In this document: in pieces, positions 26,449 through 36,269 of the stretch
Layout: each line of letters begins with the position of its first letter
Position numbering within the stretch: position 1 is the stretch's first letter
Position numbers and translations under genes: made by a program
Notes under the pieces: model-generated
The model's input: the letters and a program-made list of their open reading frames with translations, nothing else
Told to the model about the DNA's origin: nothing
Database searches by the model: none
Source: Bin34 sp963422415
GTDB taxonomy: Bacteria > Chloroflexota > Anaerolineae > Caldilineales > Caldilineaceae
NCBI GenBank assembly: GCA_963422415.1
Contig: OY729430.1
Coordinates: forward strand, 2,604,001 to 2,668,000
Reading direction: 5' to 3'
DNA length: 64,000 nt

Positions 26449-27479
26449 GTGAAGATCGCTCGTATTTCGCTTCACCCCATTATGCCGGCCCTCCACATCG
26501 GAATCGCCAAACCAGCATGTCATCGTCAAAATCGTCACGGAGGAAGATGGCTTCGGGTAAGGAGAGATGAGCGATCTGTCCCCATGTGCCCATGTATCAG
26601 TTGGATCTGCCAGAACTGGAGAGGATGTTGAATGAACTCTGCAAGGGCAAAGATGCCCGCAACATTGTGGCCATCGAAGATGCACTGATCAAATTTTTCC
26701 CGATGAAGGACACACGTATAGCCGTTCTGGACTGGTGAGACAAGGAATGGATTTGGCTCTATTGGCCACTTCTATGGAATCCCAGCCAGCACCCTGCTTG
26801 GTGGATGGCTACGAGATCGCATGAAGGTCTGCTATCCCATTTTCAGAATGCGTTCGCTCAAAGAGGTTGATCCGAACCTGCAGAGGGTTGAAGCAATGCT
26901 GGATCGGGGATTCGACTTGATTCGGCTATACGTGGGGGCCAGTCACGAAGCAGACGTGGCGTTTCTCAAGGAATCCACCAACCCGTACGACGGGAGAGTC
27001 ACAATCAAGTCTTGGGACTCTCCAATCTTCCGCACTGACGACATGTGGTCATTCAATTGGAAGAACTGCGGAAGTGGGGCGACTGCCGTCTGATTGAAGA
27101 TCCGGCCCGCGATACGATCTGGAGGGATTGGCGGAGTTCAAGGCCCGGGCACACAAACCCGTATCCGAGCATGTCGTGAACCTACCCCATACCTGGCAGT
27201 TGCTGACTCGCAAGTCGGTTGACATCCTCAATATTTCTCCCTATGTTCTGGGTAGTCTGCGGACCTGACTTGGGCACCGCTGCAGTTGTACATCTGGCCG
27301 CGGCTACGCGTGTACTCGACGACCCGGGAGACAGTGCGGGTCTGATACTGTACGAAGACGATGTAGCAACCGAGAGTGTTGGATACGAGGCGGGTCACCT
27401 GCTGTGTCCTGCAGGACTTGGCTTGGGCATAGACATTGACGAGGACAAGCTTGAAATCCTGGCCTCGACAGCAACCTAG
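26449..27479 (+). pseudogene. Enolase-superfamily (MR/MLE) dehydratase gene, broken
   Basis: Pieces of one MR/MLE gene in several frames. GTG 26449 gives KIARISLHPIMPALHIGIAK, a shifted frame gives HVIVKIVTEEDGFG, and then come LPELERMLNELCKGKDARN and FFPMKDTRIAVLDW. HFYGIPASTLLGGWLRDRMK follows, then MKVCYPIFRMRSLKEVDPN (from 26821), WSFNWKNCG, RLIEDPARDTIW, and finally LLCPAGLGLGIDIDEDKLEI before the stop at 27477-27479. The order is that of an intact family member of about 380 residues. At least four frameshifts or stops make a product impossible. The motifs differ from the five intact paralogs here, so this was a separate subfamily member, not a recent duplicate. Confidence 0.8.
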
Positions 27480-27589
27480 ACGTTTGGCGTGGATCGGGCC
27501 AGTGTCCTAGACAGAACGCCCGGTGACCTTTCTTCAGACCCACAGCTCTGAGTGTCGGGCGCCAATACCGGGCAGGACTGAGACAGGGG

Positions 27590-28732
27590 TTACTGGTAGG
27601 CTAACGATCCGTCCGGACGATACAAGCGCTGTCTATGCCAAGGGGTGTATTCCTGACCGGTCACGAATTCCATATTCAATTCTATGCCTAGACCAGGAGT
27701 GTCGGGGACTTCCAGAAACCCGTCCACCAACGGTATTGGCTCTTGGAGAATCTTGCCGCGTACCCCTTCTTGGTCGGGATGGTATTCCAGAACCTCGAAG
27801 TTCTGGGTGCTTAGCGCAAAGTGTGCGTTGACTGCGTTGGCAACCGGACCGCAGGGGTTGTGCGGAGCTACACTCACATAGTGGGCTTCGGCCAATGCGG
27901 CAATCTTCTTCATCTCCCAGATGCCACCTGTCACGCAGACATCCGGTTGTATAAAATCCACCGCATATTGCGACAACAGTGAAAGAAACTGATGACGCGT
28001 ATAGAGCATCTCGCCTGTGGCCAAGGGCATGCTGACTTGCCGTTTCAAGGCGGCCCACGCTTCCAGATTTTCGGGTCTGAGAGGTTCCTCGACAAACATG
28101 GGGCGGAAAGGAGCGACAACGGCACAGAGCTGGGCCGCCCTGCCGACTTCAAAAATGCGGGCATGCGGATCCAGGCCAATTTCGACTCCGGGTCCCACGG
28201 CATCTCGCACCGCCCCCACACGGGCTTCCGCGGCATCTAGAACTTGGTTCCAAGCGATCTCGTGTGCATCGGCCGGCAAGGGGTTCATCTTCAACACGGT
28301 ATACCCAAATTCCGCTACCCGCCCTTGCGCCTGCGCGGCCAAGTCGGTCGGGGTATTTCCGGCCACGGATTGATATACCCGCACTCGGTTTCGAGCCTTG
28401 CCTCCCAACAGCCGATATACTGGCAGCCCCGCGGACTTGCCGGCAATGTCCCACAGGGCATGTTCGATGCCACTGATAGCTGCGTTGACCACCATGCCAC
28501 CTGGGAAGCGGGTTCCGGCAAACATCAGATGCCACAACCCCTCGATATCCCGCGGGTCCCGCCCTATCAGCCAATGTTCAAAATCCTTGATGGCCTTGAC
28601 TGTGGCTAGATCAGGACCGCAGGAATAGGCTTCCCCCACGCCGGAAATGCCCTCATCGGTCTGCACGGTCACAAAAGGTATGCTCCTGTGTCCCATGTTC
28701 ACAATATGGACTTCGATACCAGTAATTTTCAT
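27590..28732 (-). CDS. Enolase-superfamily dehydratase (DgoD-like)
   Basis: A 380-residue MR/MLE family enzyme. Visible residues: Lys in YTVLKMNPL, Asp in GLDPHARI, Glu in FVEEPL, Glu in ATGEMLYTRHQF, Asp in QPDVCVTGGI and His in APHNPCGPV. This is the galactonate-dehydratase-like arrangement for acid-sugar dehydration. ATG 28732 gives the normal start KITGIEVHIVNMG. It is divergent from the sulfatase at 28889 across 156 bases, so one regulatory region may serve both, linking sulfate-ester removal with sugar-acid breakdown. Confidence 0.88.
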   Translation of the reverse strand: MKITGIEVHIVNMGHRSIPFVTVQTDEGISGVGEAYSCGPDLATVKAIKDFEHWLIGRDPRDIEGLWHLMFAGTRFPGGMVVNAAISGIEHALWDIAGKSAGLPVYRLLGGKARNRVRVYQSVAGNTPTDLAAQAQGRVAEFGYTVLKMNPLPADAHEIAWNQVLDAAEARVGAVRDAVGPGVEIGLDPHARIFEVGRAAQLCAVVAPFRPMFVEEPLRPENLEAWAALKRQVSMPLATGEMLYTRHQFLSLLSQYAVDFIQPDVCVTGGIWEMKKIAALAEAHYVSVAPHNPCGPVANAVNAHFALSTQNFEVLEYHPDQEGVRGKILQEPIPLVDGFLEVPDTPGLGIELNMEFVTGQEYTPWHRQRLYRPDGSLAYQ

Positions 28733-28888
28733 TTGGAGCTTCCTTAATCCAGTGTGAAGGGTGCATGCGCAGCTGCGATTTCTGGCCTGCTTGGCGGTTG
28801 ACTTCGGCCGTGAATAGGGCAGGCTTCAAGGTACCATGTATGAGACGAAACACCGAGATCCCCTCAAGGCAGATACAGGCGGGCACCT

Positions 28889-30400
28889 ATGGATTCACAA
28901 CTCCCCAATCTCCTCTATATTCATTCGGACCAACACGCCCAGAGGGTGCTGGACTGTTATGGAGACAGTCTGCTGCAGAACACCCATCTCGGTCGACTGG
29001 CACAGGAAGGGGTCGTATTCGACCATATTTATTGCGATTCCCCCATCTGCGTGCCTTCTCGCATGTCCATGCTCACGGCCCGCCGACCGTTCGAAAACGA
29101 GGTATGGACCAATGAACAGCAATTGGATTCCCGGATTCCCACGCTGGCCCATTCGCTGGGCGCCGCAGGGTACCATCCGGTCCTGATTGGCCGCATGCAT
29201 GCCATGGGACCGGATCAGCTGCGCGGGTACACCCACCGTCTGGTGGGAGATCACTGTCCCAATCAGCTGGGCGGACCGGCCATAGACAGGGGAGTCTTGG
29301 AGGGGACCGCGGGACCGCACCGCATCAGCCTGCGGAAGTCCGGGGCAGGGCAAAGCGCCTACCAGGTCCATGACGAAGAGGTGCAAAGGGAAGCCGTTGC
29401 CTTCCTGCAGAAGGTCTGTCAACAGAGACAGGAGGAAAGACGGCCGAGACCCTTCAATCTGACAGTGGGCTACATGCTGCCACATCCGCCCTACGTAGCC
29501 CGGCCCCGGGACTTTGCGCGATTCCGGGACCGAATGGCATTGCCTGCCAAACCCAAGGCAAGCCATGCCGAAATGCACCCCTTCCTTCAGTGGTGGCGCA
29601 GACACACGGAAATCGAGAGCGTCCCCGAGGAAGAGCAACTCAGGGCCCGAGTCGCCTATTGGGCTCTCGTGTACCGTCTGGATCAGTGGATAGGCGAATT
29701 GCTGCAGATTCTGGAAGACACAGGTCAGTTGGAGAACACCTTGGTCATCTACACTTCCGACCATGGCGACATGCTGGGAGAACACGGCCTTTGGTGGAAG
29801 CATGTCTTTTACGAAGAGTCGGTCAAGGTGCCACTCATCATGTCATGGCCCGGACACCTGCCGCGGAACATTCGATCTGCACTCGTAGCCAATGGCGTGG
29901 ATGTTACGGCGACTCTGCTTGAATTGCTGGGAGCTCCTCCCTTGCCACAGGCGTCAGGTCGCTCCTTTGCCAGCCAGCTGCGGAATCCCGCTCGGTCGGA
30001 TTGGGAAGATCGGGCTTTCTCCGAATACGGCTCGCTGCTCTTTGCGCCGGGCGAGGGCTGCTACCAGCGCATGGTGCGAAGAGAGGAGTGGAAGTACATT
30101 TATTTCCACGGACAGCCAGATCAGTTGTTCAATCTGGTCCAGGATCCCGATGAGCTGGAAGACTTGGCCCCCGATCCGCGCCATGCCAGCATCAAGGCGG
30201 AACTCAGGGCGGAACTTCTGGCGGATTGGGATCCCGACCAAGTCGCCCGGAGAATGGAAGAACTGGGCAGCGTCAACAGCCTGTTGGAAAAATGGGGCCA
30301 GAACACTCAGGTACAAGACACCGTCCGCTGGCAGTTGAACCCCAAGATGAACTTTCTACATTCGCATTCATCCGCCGCCCAGGCGGCATCGAGGTCTTGA
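28889..30400 (+). CDS. Sulfatase (alkaline phosphatase superfamily)
   Basis: A 503-residue sulfatase. The N-terminal PNLLYIHSDQHAQRVLDCYG carries the metal-site Asp. The modification motif C-x-P-S-R is present in PICVPSRMSMLTARR (about residues 52-62), where Cys would be converted to formylglycine. YTSDHGDMLGEHGLWWKHV (about 290-310) supplies the remaining metal ligands. No signal peptide is visible, so it is probably cytoplasmic. It would remove sulfate from a small ester or an imported sulfated sugar. It faces the divergent DgoD-like gene. No formylglycine-generating enzyme is seen in this window. Confidence 0.9.
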   Translation: MDSQLPNLLYIHSDQHAQRVLDCYGDSLLQNTHLGRLAQEGVVFDHIYCDSPICVPSRMSMLTARRPFENEVWTNEQQLDSRIPTLAHSLGAAGYHPVLIGRMHAMGPDQLRGYTHRLVGDHCPNQLGGPAIDRGVLEGTAGPHRISLRKSGAGQSAYQVHDEEVQREAVAFLQKVCQQRQEERRPRPFNLTVGYMLPHPPYVARPRDFARFRDRMALPAKPKASHAEMHPFLQWWRRHTEIESVPEEEQLRARVAYWALVYRLDQWIGELLQILEDTGQLENTLVIYTSDHGDMLGEHGLWWKHVFYEESVKVPLIMSWPGHLPRNIRSALVANGVDVTATLLELLGAPPLPQASGRSFASQLRNPARSDWEDRAFSEYGSLLFAPGEGCYQRMVRREEWKYIYFHGQPDQLFNLVQDPDELEDLAPDPRHASIKAELRAELLADWDPDQVARRMEELGSVNSLLEKWGQNTQVQDTVRWQLNPKMNFLHSHSSAAQAASRS

Positions 30401-30915
30401 GGCAGTTGTCTTGCACAATTTCCCGAGAGGGTTTGCCATGCCGCGCATTTGGCCCATGGCTTACACGGCAGGTCCCTGTTGCCTGCGGCGATGGCCTTGT
30501 CGGCTAGCTATGAATCCATCCACCGTCAGGGGGTCTCCATCCTAGGAAATACCAAACCTCGCAATCGGCTTCAACAAAGATGGTGGGCTCGGCGTGTTTG
30601 GCATACCTGTCATGGATACTGGGATTGGATGCGATTTCCGCGCGCCCGTGGCCCGGGCCACGTCTCCGGCATGGTCTTGTTGGCCAACGGACAGGCTCGC
30701 CTTGACTTTCGTTGCGAAGACCACGAACCACTGCGGATCCTATTGAACGGGTTGTCCGTTTCCATTTCATGACCTATCTGGCATCGGGCTACACGCAGCT
30801 CTGCATAGGTTGGGATCCGAAAGCAATTTCGTCTGGCACAAGGTCAATGAGGATAAAATTGATTCTCCACAACACGGAAGACTGACAAAGTGGCCCAAGA
30901 GCCAGGAGGAATGCC
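30401..30915. other. Intergenic, nothing supportable
   Basis: About 515 bases with overlapping short frames on both strands and no start signals or domains I recognise. The last bases carry AGGAGG (30904-30909), which serves the TTG start at 30916; an ATG at 30911 in another frame stops after two codons. Confidence 0.45.
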
Positions 30916-32088
30916 TTGAAGATTGCGCGGCTTGAAACGCTATGCCTGTCCCGCATGCATGGTCGGCGGGAGCAGTGGGTCACGTCCCAATACCGAACCA
31001 TTAAGGCCGACTGCACGATAGTGGTGATACATACGGACGAGGGAACCATAGGCATCGGGGAGGCAACTTCCTATGGCTGGCCGCTGCCAATCCGTCAATG
31101 GGTCGACTTTCTGGCCCCCACGCTCGTGGGCCAGGATCCTACGGACCCGGGCATCGCTCCCAGTCCCCATGGACTGGACAGGGGATATGATGCCGCCGCG
31201 GCGGGCATCGACTGTGCTCTCTGGGACATACGGGGACGCGCGGCGGGCGAGAGCGTCTGTGGCCTGATCAGCGGACAACGGTCCGCAGGAGTGAAGGTGT
31301 ACGCCTCCAGCGGCTGCCGTTATGACTGGCGTTTCAACCCGGCCCAGCTCTTTGAGGAAGCGGAGGATTACATAGAGCGCGGATTCCCGGTCATGAAATT
31401 TCGCATCGGCACGGAATGGACGTGGGATGGCATCACAGTGGATCGTTTTTTGGACCATGTCCGGGAACTGCATCGCATCGTGGACGGACGCATGGATCTG
31501 GCCTTGGACGGCAACTGTCGTCTCAATGAAGAGCAATCGTGGGCCGTGGCGCTGGAATTGGATCGATTGGGCTTCGCTTGGTTCGAGGAACCCATGCCTC
31601 GCGACCCCATGGCGTATGCCCGCCTGAACAAGGCTGTGGATCTGCCTATCACTGGAGGCGAGTCGTTCGCAACTCTGGCCCAGTTGCAACCCTATCTGGA
31701 TGCCGGCGCTTATGCCACGATACAGCCTGATGCGGGCCTGAGCGGCATCACCGAGATGCTGCGGATGGGGGCCGTGGCGCGTGAGCGAGGCATAAAGCTC
31801 TATCCCCATAGCTGGCATAACGGCCTGATGGGCATGGCCAACGGCCATGTCGTGGCTGCGCTGCCAGTCTGCGAAATACTGGAAGTCTGCATGATTCAGG
31901 GCCCGCTGCAATGGGGCATTTTCGAGGACCCGCCTGTGATCAGTCGGGGATTTCTGCACTTTCCTGACCAGTCCGGTCTGGGAGTCAATCTCACTGCGGA
32001 TCTGGAAGACAAGTACCCCTATATTGAAGGCCACTATGCCTTGACTGTGGAACGTATCCCCATGCCTGGGAACAAGGAGTTGTCATGA
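30916..32088 (+). CDS. Enolase-superfamily dehydratase/racemase
   Basis: A 390-residue MR/MLE enzyme of a different branch from its DgoD-like neighbours. Active-site positions: Lys in FPVMKFRIG, Asp in LALDGN, Glu in WFEEPM, Glu in TGGESF, Asp in QPDAGLSGI and His in YPHSWHNGL. Start is TTG 30916, six bases after AGGAGG, giving KIARLETLCL. The stop overlaps the start of the RraA-like gene (ATGA), so the two are translationally coupled. With the SDR behind it this forms a three-gene unit: dehydration, aldol cleavage and oxidation or reduction. Confidence 0.88.
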   Translation: MKIARLETLCLSRMHGRREQWVTSQYRTIKADCTIVVIHTDEGTIGIGEATSYGWPLPIRQWVDFLAPTLVGQDPTDPGIAPSPHGLDRGYDAAAAGIDCALWDIRGRAAGESVCGLISGQRSAGVKVYASSGCRYDWRFNPAQLFEEAEDYIERGFPVMKFRIGTEWTWDGITVDRFLDHVRELHRIVDGRMDLALDGNCRLNEEQSWAVALELDRLGFAWFEEPMPRDPMAYARLNKAVDLPITGGESFATLAQLQPYLDAGAYATIQPDAGLSGITEMLRMGAVARERGIKLYPHSWHNGLMGMANGHVVAALPVCEILEVCMIQGPLQWGIFEDPPVISRGFLHFPDQSGLGVNLTADLEDKYPYIEGHYALTVERIPMPGNKELS

Positions 32089-32891
32089 ACCAGACCTCCT
32101 CCCGTCTCGACGATTTCGCCTTGAAACCTCCCAAGGACTTCTCGTTGCCCATTGATGGCGGTCCAGTCATGCGTCCTGATTCGAGCTTGCTGGAAGAGCT
32201 GCACCAAGTCAGCAGCGCCACCGCCAGCGCCACGTTGCACAAGATGGGCTTGCGCAATTCCTTCATGGCCGGCATTCCCGCCCGCCGCCCGGGCAGCAAG
32301 GTGGTGGGACCCGCCGTCACCTTGGCATTCATGCCGCAAAGGGAAGACATTGCTTCGGGAATGGGGCAGGAGCAAACCGAAAAACGCAGCGCCTTGTGGG
32401 CTGTCTTTGAGTCCGTACAACCAGGAGATGTCCTGTGCATTCAGGCCTTTGGGAACCCTTATACGGGTTGCGTGGGTGAAATGCTGACCACCTATTTTGA
32501 GGGACGCGGCGGAGCGGGTCTGGTAGTGGACGGATGCATCCGAGACTGGCCGCAGATCCAGAAGCTGGGGGTGCCGGTGTGGACGCGCGGTTTTACTCCC
32601 AACTACGCCTCGCAGGCTCGGCTGTTTCCCTTTGCCTTCAACGTGCCCGTGGCCTGCAGCCAAGTGACAGTCCTCCCAGGAGACGTGATCATCGCGGACG
32701 ATGACGGGGCCGTGATGGTGCCCCAACAGATGATCGGGGATGTGTTGCGTCACACGGTCCACCATGAAGAGTGGGAGGAATTCAGCCGTATGAAATTGCG
32801 GGCAGGGGGCAACTTGAATGTGTATTATCCCTTGTCTGAGCAGGGATGGCAGGAATATGAAGCCTGGCGGCAGCATGAGGGCGCTTCTTGA
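32085..32891 (+). CDS. RraA-like aldolase/decarboxylase
   Basis: A 268-residue RraA-family protein. The core GEMLTTYFEGRGGAGLVVDG, followed by CIRD (about 130-155), is the usual substrate/Mg2+ loop of 4-hydroxy-4-methyl-2-oxoglutarate aldolase and oxaloacetate decarboxylase relatives. A C-terminal extension of about 40 residues (about 230-268) follows the core. Its start overlaps the upstream dehydratase stop by four bases. In this context cleavage or decarboxylation of the keto-acid made by the dehydratase is more likely than the RNase-regulator role of E. coli RraA. Confidence 0.85.
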   Translation: MNQTSSRLDDFALKPPKDFSLPIDGGPVMRPDSSLLEELHQVSSATASATLHKMGLRNSFMAGIPARRPGSKVVGPAVTLAFMPQREDIASGMGQEQTEKRSALWAVFESVQPGDVLCIQAFGNPYTGCVGEMLTTYFEGRGGAGLVVDGCIRDWPQIQKLGVPVWTRGFTPNYASQARLFPFAFNVPVACSQVTVLPGDVIIADDDGAVMVPQQMIGDVLRHTVHHEEWEEFSRMKLRAGGNLNVYYPLSEQGWQEYEAWRQHEGAS

Positions 32892-32937
32892 ATCCATTCC
32901 GCTCCGACGGCAACCAGAATCCCGGAGGGTACGCAAG

Positions 32938-33717
32938 ATGTCATTGAATGGTCAGGTTGCATTGGTTACGGGGGCCGGATCCGGCATAGGCAAAGGGGTG
33001 GCTCTCAGGCTGGCCGCCGCTGGAGCCTGTATCGGCGCGCTGGGACGCACCGAGTCCCAGCTCCTGGATGTCGTGGCGCAAATCAAGGTCGCGGGCGGCT
33101 CGGCCATTCCCTTGACAGCAGACGTGGCAAACCTGCCCCAACTGGAAAAGGCAGTCGCCCAATTAGGCGAATCCTGTGGTCGCATCGACATTGTGGTGGC
33201 CAACGCAGGCGTCAATGGGCTGTGGGCGTCCATAGAGGAAATCACTGCGGAAGATTGGGACCATACCATGAACATCAACCTCAAGGGCACCTTCATGACG
33301 ATCAAGTACACCCAGCCTTGGCTCAAGAAGCAAGGCGGTGCCATTGCGGTTGTATCCTCGGTCAATGGAACCCGCATGTTCAGCAATACCGGGGCCGTGG
33401 TGTACGCCTGCTCCAAGGGAGGGCAATTGATCATGACCAAGATGCTGGCTCCAGAACTGGCCCGGGACGGTATTCGCATCAACGTCATTTGTCCGGGGTC
33501 CATCACTACCGAAATCGGAGACAATACCACGCTGCACAATCAGGATCTGATGTGGCGCGCCGAATGGAAGGAAGGCAATATTCCGTTGACCGTGAACGTG
33601 CCGGGCACGATCGAGCAATGTGGGGACTTGATTCACTTCTTGGTTTCGCCGGCGGCGTCCCACATCACGGGGACGGAAATGTGGATTGACGGCGGCCAGT
33701 CCCTCATTACGGGATAG
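32938..33717 (+). CDS. Short-chain dehydrogenase/reductase (SDR)
   Basis: A 259-residue classical SDR. It has the nucleotide motif TGAGSGIG (about 11-18), NAG near 90, Ser in VVSSVNG near 140, and catalytic Tyr/Lys in YACSKGG near 157-161. The C-terminal segment ends TGTEMWIDGGQSLITG as usual. ATG 32938 follows GGAGGG; the frame is open further upstream but lacks homology. It lies 46 bases after the RraA-like gene and completes a dehydratase-aldolase-dehydrogenase run. Confidence 0.9.
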   Translation: MSLNGQVALVTGAGSGIGKGVALRLAAAGACIGALGRTESQLLDVVAQIKVAGGSAIPLTADVANLPQLEKAVAQLGESCGRIDIVVANAGVNGLWASIEEITAEDWDHTMNINLKGTFMTIKYTQPWLKKQGGAIAVVSSVNGTRMFSNTGAVVYACSKGGQLIMTKMLAPELARDGIRINVICPGSITTEIGDNTTLHNQDLMWRAEWKEGNIPLTVNVPGTIEQCGDLIHFLVSPAASHITGTEMWIDGGQSLITG

Positions 33718-34274
33718 GGCATCGCCCGCTGATCTCTCGGCTATCCAACTACGGCAACCTTATCCTGACCGTTATGCCCATTGCCCCAACGGAAAACATG
33801 TAGAGTAGACAGGGAGCGAAGCCGAGTCGCAAGATAACTTCTGCGCTAGATTAAGATCTTCGGCTGGTGTCAGAAAAGACGGGATTCCTCGCGGCATGGC
33901 AGGCAAGGATCTCAGATGGGTCGCGTTCAGGAATGCTCGCGCGGCACGCAGGCCAGGAAGCGGATGCCGGCCCATTTTGTCTTGCACCAAACACAGACTT
34001 GATTCAGATCCGGACTCTCCCCAATCCTGACGACCGCCGCGGGTGGTACAACGGGACCGATGTGGCATGTATCCGCCTGCCAAGCGTGTATATACATGTG
34101 TGCCTCGTCGTGGATATGACTGGAGTGCATGCCAATGAGGTCATGGCATCGGTTGAAATCTATACTGGGACGCGAGAGGCTGGGGCTTAGGCGGTTCCAA
34201 GCCAAGGCCATGCCGCCGGCATGTCATAATCTGATCAGAGATGAATATTGGGAAACAAGGAGAAACGCGAGCTT
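33718..34274. other. Intergenic, nothing supportable
   Basis: About 550 bases with only short frames that lack ribosome binding sites and family features on both strands. The final bases carry AAGGAG (34257-34262), which could serve a GTG start at 34275. Confidence 0.45.
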
Positions 34275-35717
34275 GTGAATTTCATCGTATTCATGCCAGA
34301 CGAACTACGCGCGGAGAGTCTGAGCTGCTATGGTCATCCCTTGAACGTATCTCCCAACGTGGACGTGTTTGCGGCGGAAGGCACGCTCTTTGACCAATGT
34401 CATGTGCAGCATACGGTTTGTTCTCCTTCAAGGTGCAGCATGCTGACAGGTTGGTATCCTCATGTGCGGGGGCACCGCACTCTATGGCACCTGTTGCGTC
34501 CCGATGAGCCCAATCTGTTTCGGTACTTGAAACAAGCGGGATACGATGTACACTGGTTTGGCAAGAACGATGCCCTCAGTCCCGAAAGCTTCGCTTCCAG
34601 CGTGAACGAAGCCAGCTCCAAAGGACGCGGATATCCCTTTGGACCATCCCCTTGGTCCATGGACGATCAGGAGTTTTACAGCTTTTTGCATGAACCATGG
34701 ACGGCTCCCCTCGAGGATCATTCGGACTATGCCAATGTCCAGGCCGCCATCGATTTCCTCCGGCAACGGCCCGCTCAGTCAGACCGCCCCTTTGTCCTGT
34801 ACCTGCCCCTGATTTATCCGCACTGCCCCTATTCGGCGCCGGAACCCTGGCACAGTCGCTTCAAGGCCAGTCAGGTGGAGGACATGCTGCGCCCGCCGGG
34901 TCTGCCTGACAAACCGGTCTTCCACGAGGGCATGCGCTCGTTGCGGCGATTAGACCGCTGCTCCACGGCATTGTTCGCCCAGGTCAACGCGGTCTATCTG
35001 GGCATGACCGCCTTTAGCGACTGGTTGTTCGGCATGTTGCTGGAGGAACTGGCCGCCTCTCCTTTTCAGGACGACACCACGGTGCTGTTTCTCTCGGACC
35101 ATGGCGACTATGCCGGCGACTATGGGCTGGTGGAAAAATGGCCCAGCGCCGCCGAGGACATCATCACGCGGGTGCCTCTGATAGTGCGGACGCCTGGCGG
35201 CATGACGGGCCACACCGTAGCCGAACCGGTGGAACTGTTTGACATTATGCCTACGATACTGGGGTTGGCGGACGTTGCACCCACCCATACCCATTTTGCC
35301 ACTGATCTGGCTCCCCAGCTGGCGGGCGCTGCCGGCGATCCGGAACGCATGGTGTTGGTCGAGGGAGGATACGATCTCCATGAACCTCACTGCTTCGAAG
35401 GGCGCAATGAAGGATGGGGAGTAGCAAATCCGTACTGGCCGAAGCTGGAGCTCCAGCAGAGCACGCCGGAATCGGTGTGCCGGACCGTGACGGTGCGGTC
35501 GGCGACCCACAAGTTGATCTACCGCAGAGACGATATTTCCGAACTGTATGATCTCACGGCGGATCCCCGCGAGACAGTCAACCTGATCGGGCGGGCGGAC
35601 TACGCAGAAGTGCAAGGAAAGCTGGAAAGGGAGATTCTCGCCAAGCTGATGACAACCAGTGATGTAACGCCGGAAAAGGAAGATCCCCGGAGACACACTT
35701 TCCAAGCCAATCCTTGA
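34275..35717 (+). CDS. Sulfatase (alkaline phosphatase superfamily)
   Basis: A 480-residue sulfatase, distinct from the one at 28889. It begins NFIVFMPDELRAESLSCYGH (metal Asp in the first strand) and carries C-x-P-S-R as TVCSPSRCSMLTGW (about 48-60). FLSDHGDYAGDYGLVEKW (about 280-297) supplies the second metal-ligand block. I chose GTG 34275 because it gives the normal family N-terminus after AAGGAG; an in-frame TTG at 34248 would add nine residues. No signal peptide is present. Likely role is hydrolysis of a sulfate ester on a sugar or small molecule. Confidence 0.88.
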   Translation: MNFIVFMPDELRAESLSCYGHPLNVSPNVDVFAAEGTLFDQCHVQHTVCSPSRCSMLTGWYPHVRGHRTLWHLLRPDEPNLFRYLKQAGYDVHWFGKNDALSPESFASSVNEASSKGRGYPFGPSPWSMDDQEFYSFLHEPWTAPLEDHSDYANVQAAIDFLRQRPAQSDRPFVLYLPLIYPHCPYSAPEPWHSRFKASQVEDMLRPPGLPDKPVFHEGMRSLRRLDRCSTALFAQVNAVYLGMTAFSDWLFGMLLEELAASPFQDDTTVLFLSDHGDYAGDYGLVEKWPSAAEDIITRVPLIVRTPGGMTGHTVAEPVELFDIMPTILGLADVAPTHTHFATDLAPQLAGAAGDPERMVLVEGGYDLHEPHCFEGRNEGWGVANPYWPKLELQQSTPESVCRTVTVRSATHKLIYRRDDISELYDLTADPRETVNLIGRADYAEVQGKLEREILAKLMTTSDVTPEKEDPRRHTFQANP

Positions 35718-35891
35718 GCGCAAGTTGGCTGTCGGCAACCCCGATGCCACTTCTCAAGCCATCTCCACTGCCGCGGGGCCTGACCCGCGCATGTTCGGGG
35801 ACCATGGCTGCTCCTTGTATCCCTACGGGGCAAGCCCGAAATGGATCACTGTCCAGCAACTTGGGGAAATCGTGTCGCCTGTGCAGGCCGG

Positions 35892-36269
35892 TCAGTAGCA
35901 GAGAATCAGCTGGTTTCCTTCAACCTCAATAGAGTAGGTGGGGATGATCAAGTCGCCGTGGAGCGCGCGGCCGGTCCTGAGATCAAATTCCCACTGATGC
36001 CAAGGGCATTTCAACACTTCATTCTGCGGCGAATACCAAAACTCGAAGCCATCCCCGTCCTCGATGCGCGGGCGCAGTCGTCCTGTGCAAACCGGCGCCC
36101 CGCGGTGCGGGCACACGTTGTGCAAGGCAAAATATTCTCCACCCTGATTGAATATTCCGACTGCACGCCCCGCAACATACACGATCTTGCGCGTTCCGTC
36201 AGGAATGTCTGCAGGAGCCCCGACTGCGACTCGCCTGTGCCGACTTTCAGTTTTCACTATCGATTCCAT
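35892..36269 (-). CDS. Rieske [2Fe-2S] protein
   Basis: A 125-residue single-domain Rieske protein. The cluster ligands are Cys/His in NVCPHRGAP (about 52-56) and Cys/His in LKCPWHQWEFDL (about 88-91). A third stretch, DGDGFEFWYSPQNEV, is inserted between them. The frame is longer (to 36524), but ATG 36269 overlaps the upstream amidohydrolase end by 23 bases and starts a normal-length protein, so translational coupling is likely. It is probably an electron carrier for an oxygenase. No oxygenase subunit is adjacent; the partner is the amidohydrolase gene. Confidence 0.85.
   Translation of the reverse strand: MESIVKTESRHRRVAVGAPADIPDGTRKIVYVAGRAVGIFNQGGEYFALHNVCPHRGAPVCTGRLRPRIEDGDGFEFWYSPQNEVLKCPWHQWEFDLRTGRALHGDLIIPTYSIEVEGNQLILCY

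Noticed and set aside
30911..30919. ATG CCT TGA mini-frame before the dehydratase gene at 30916
   Set aside because: Only two codons; noted as overlapping the TTG start but not supported as a gene.
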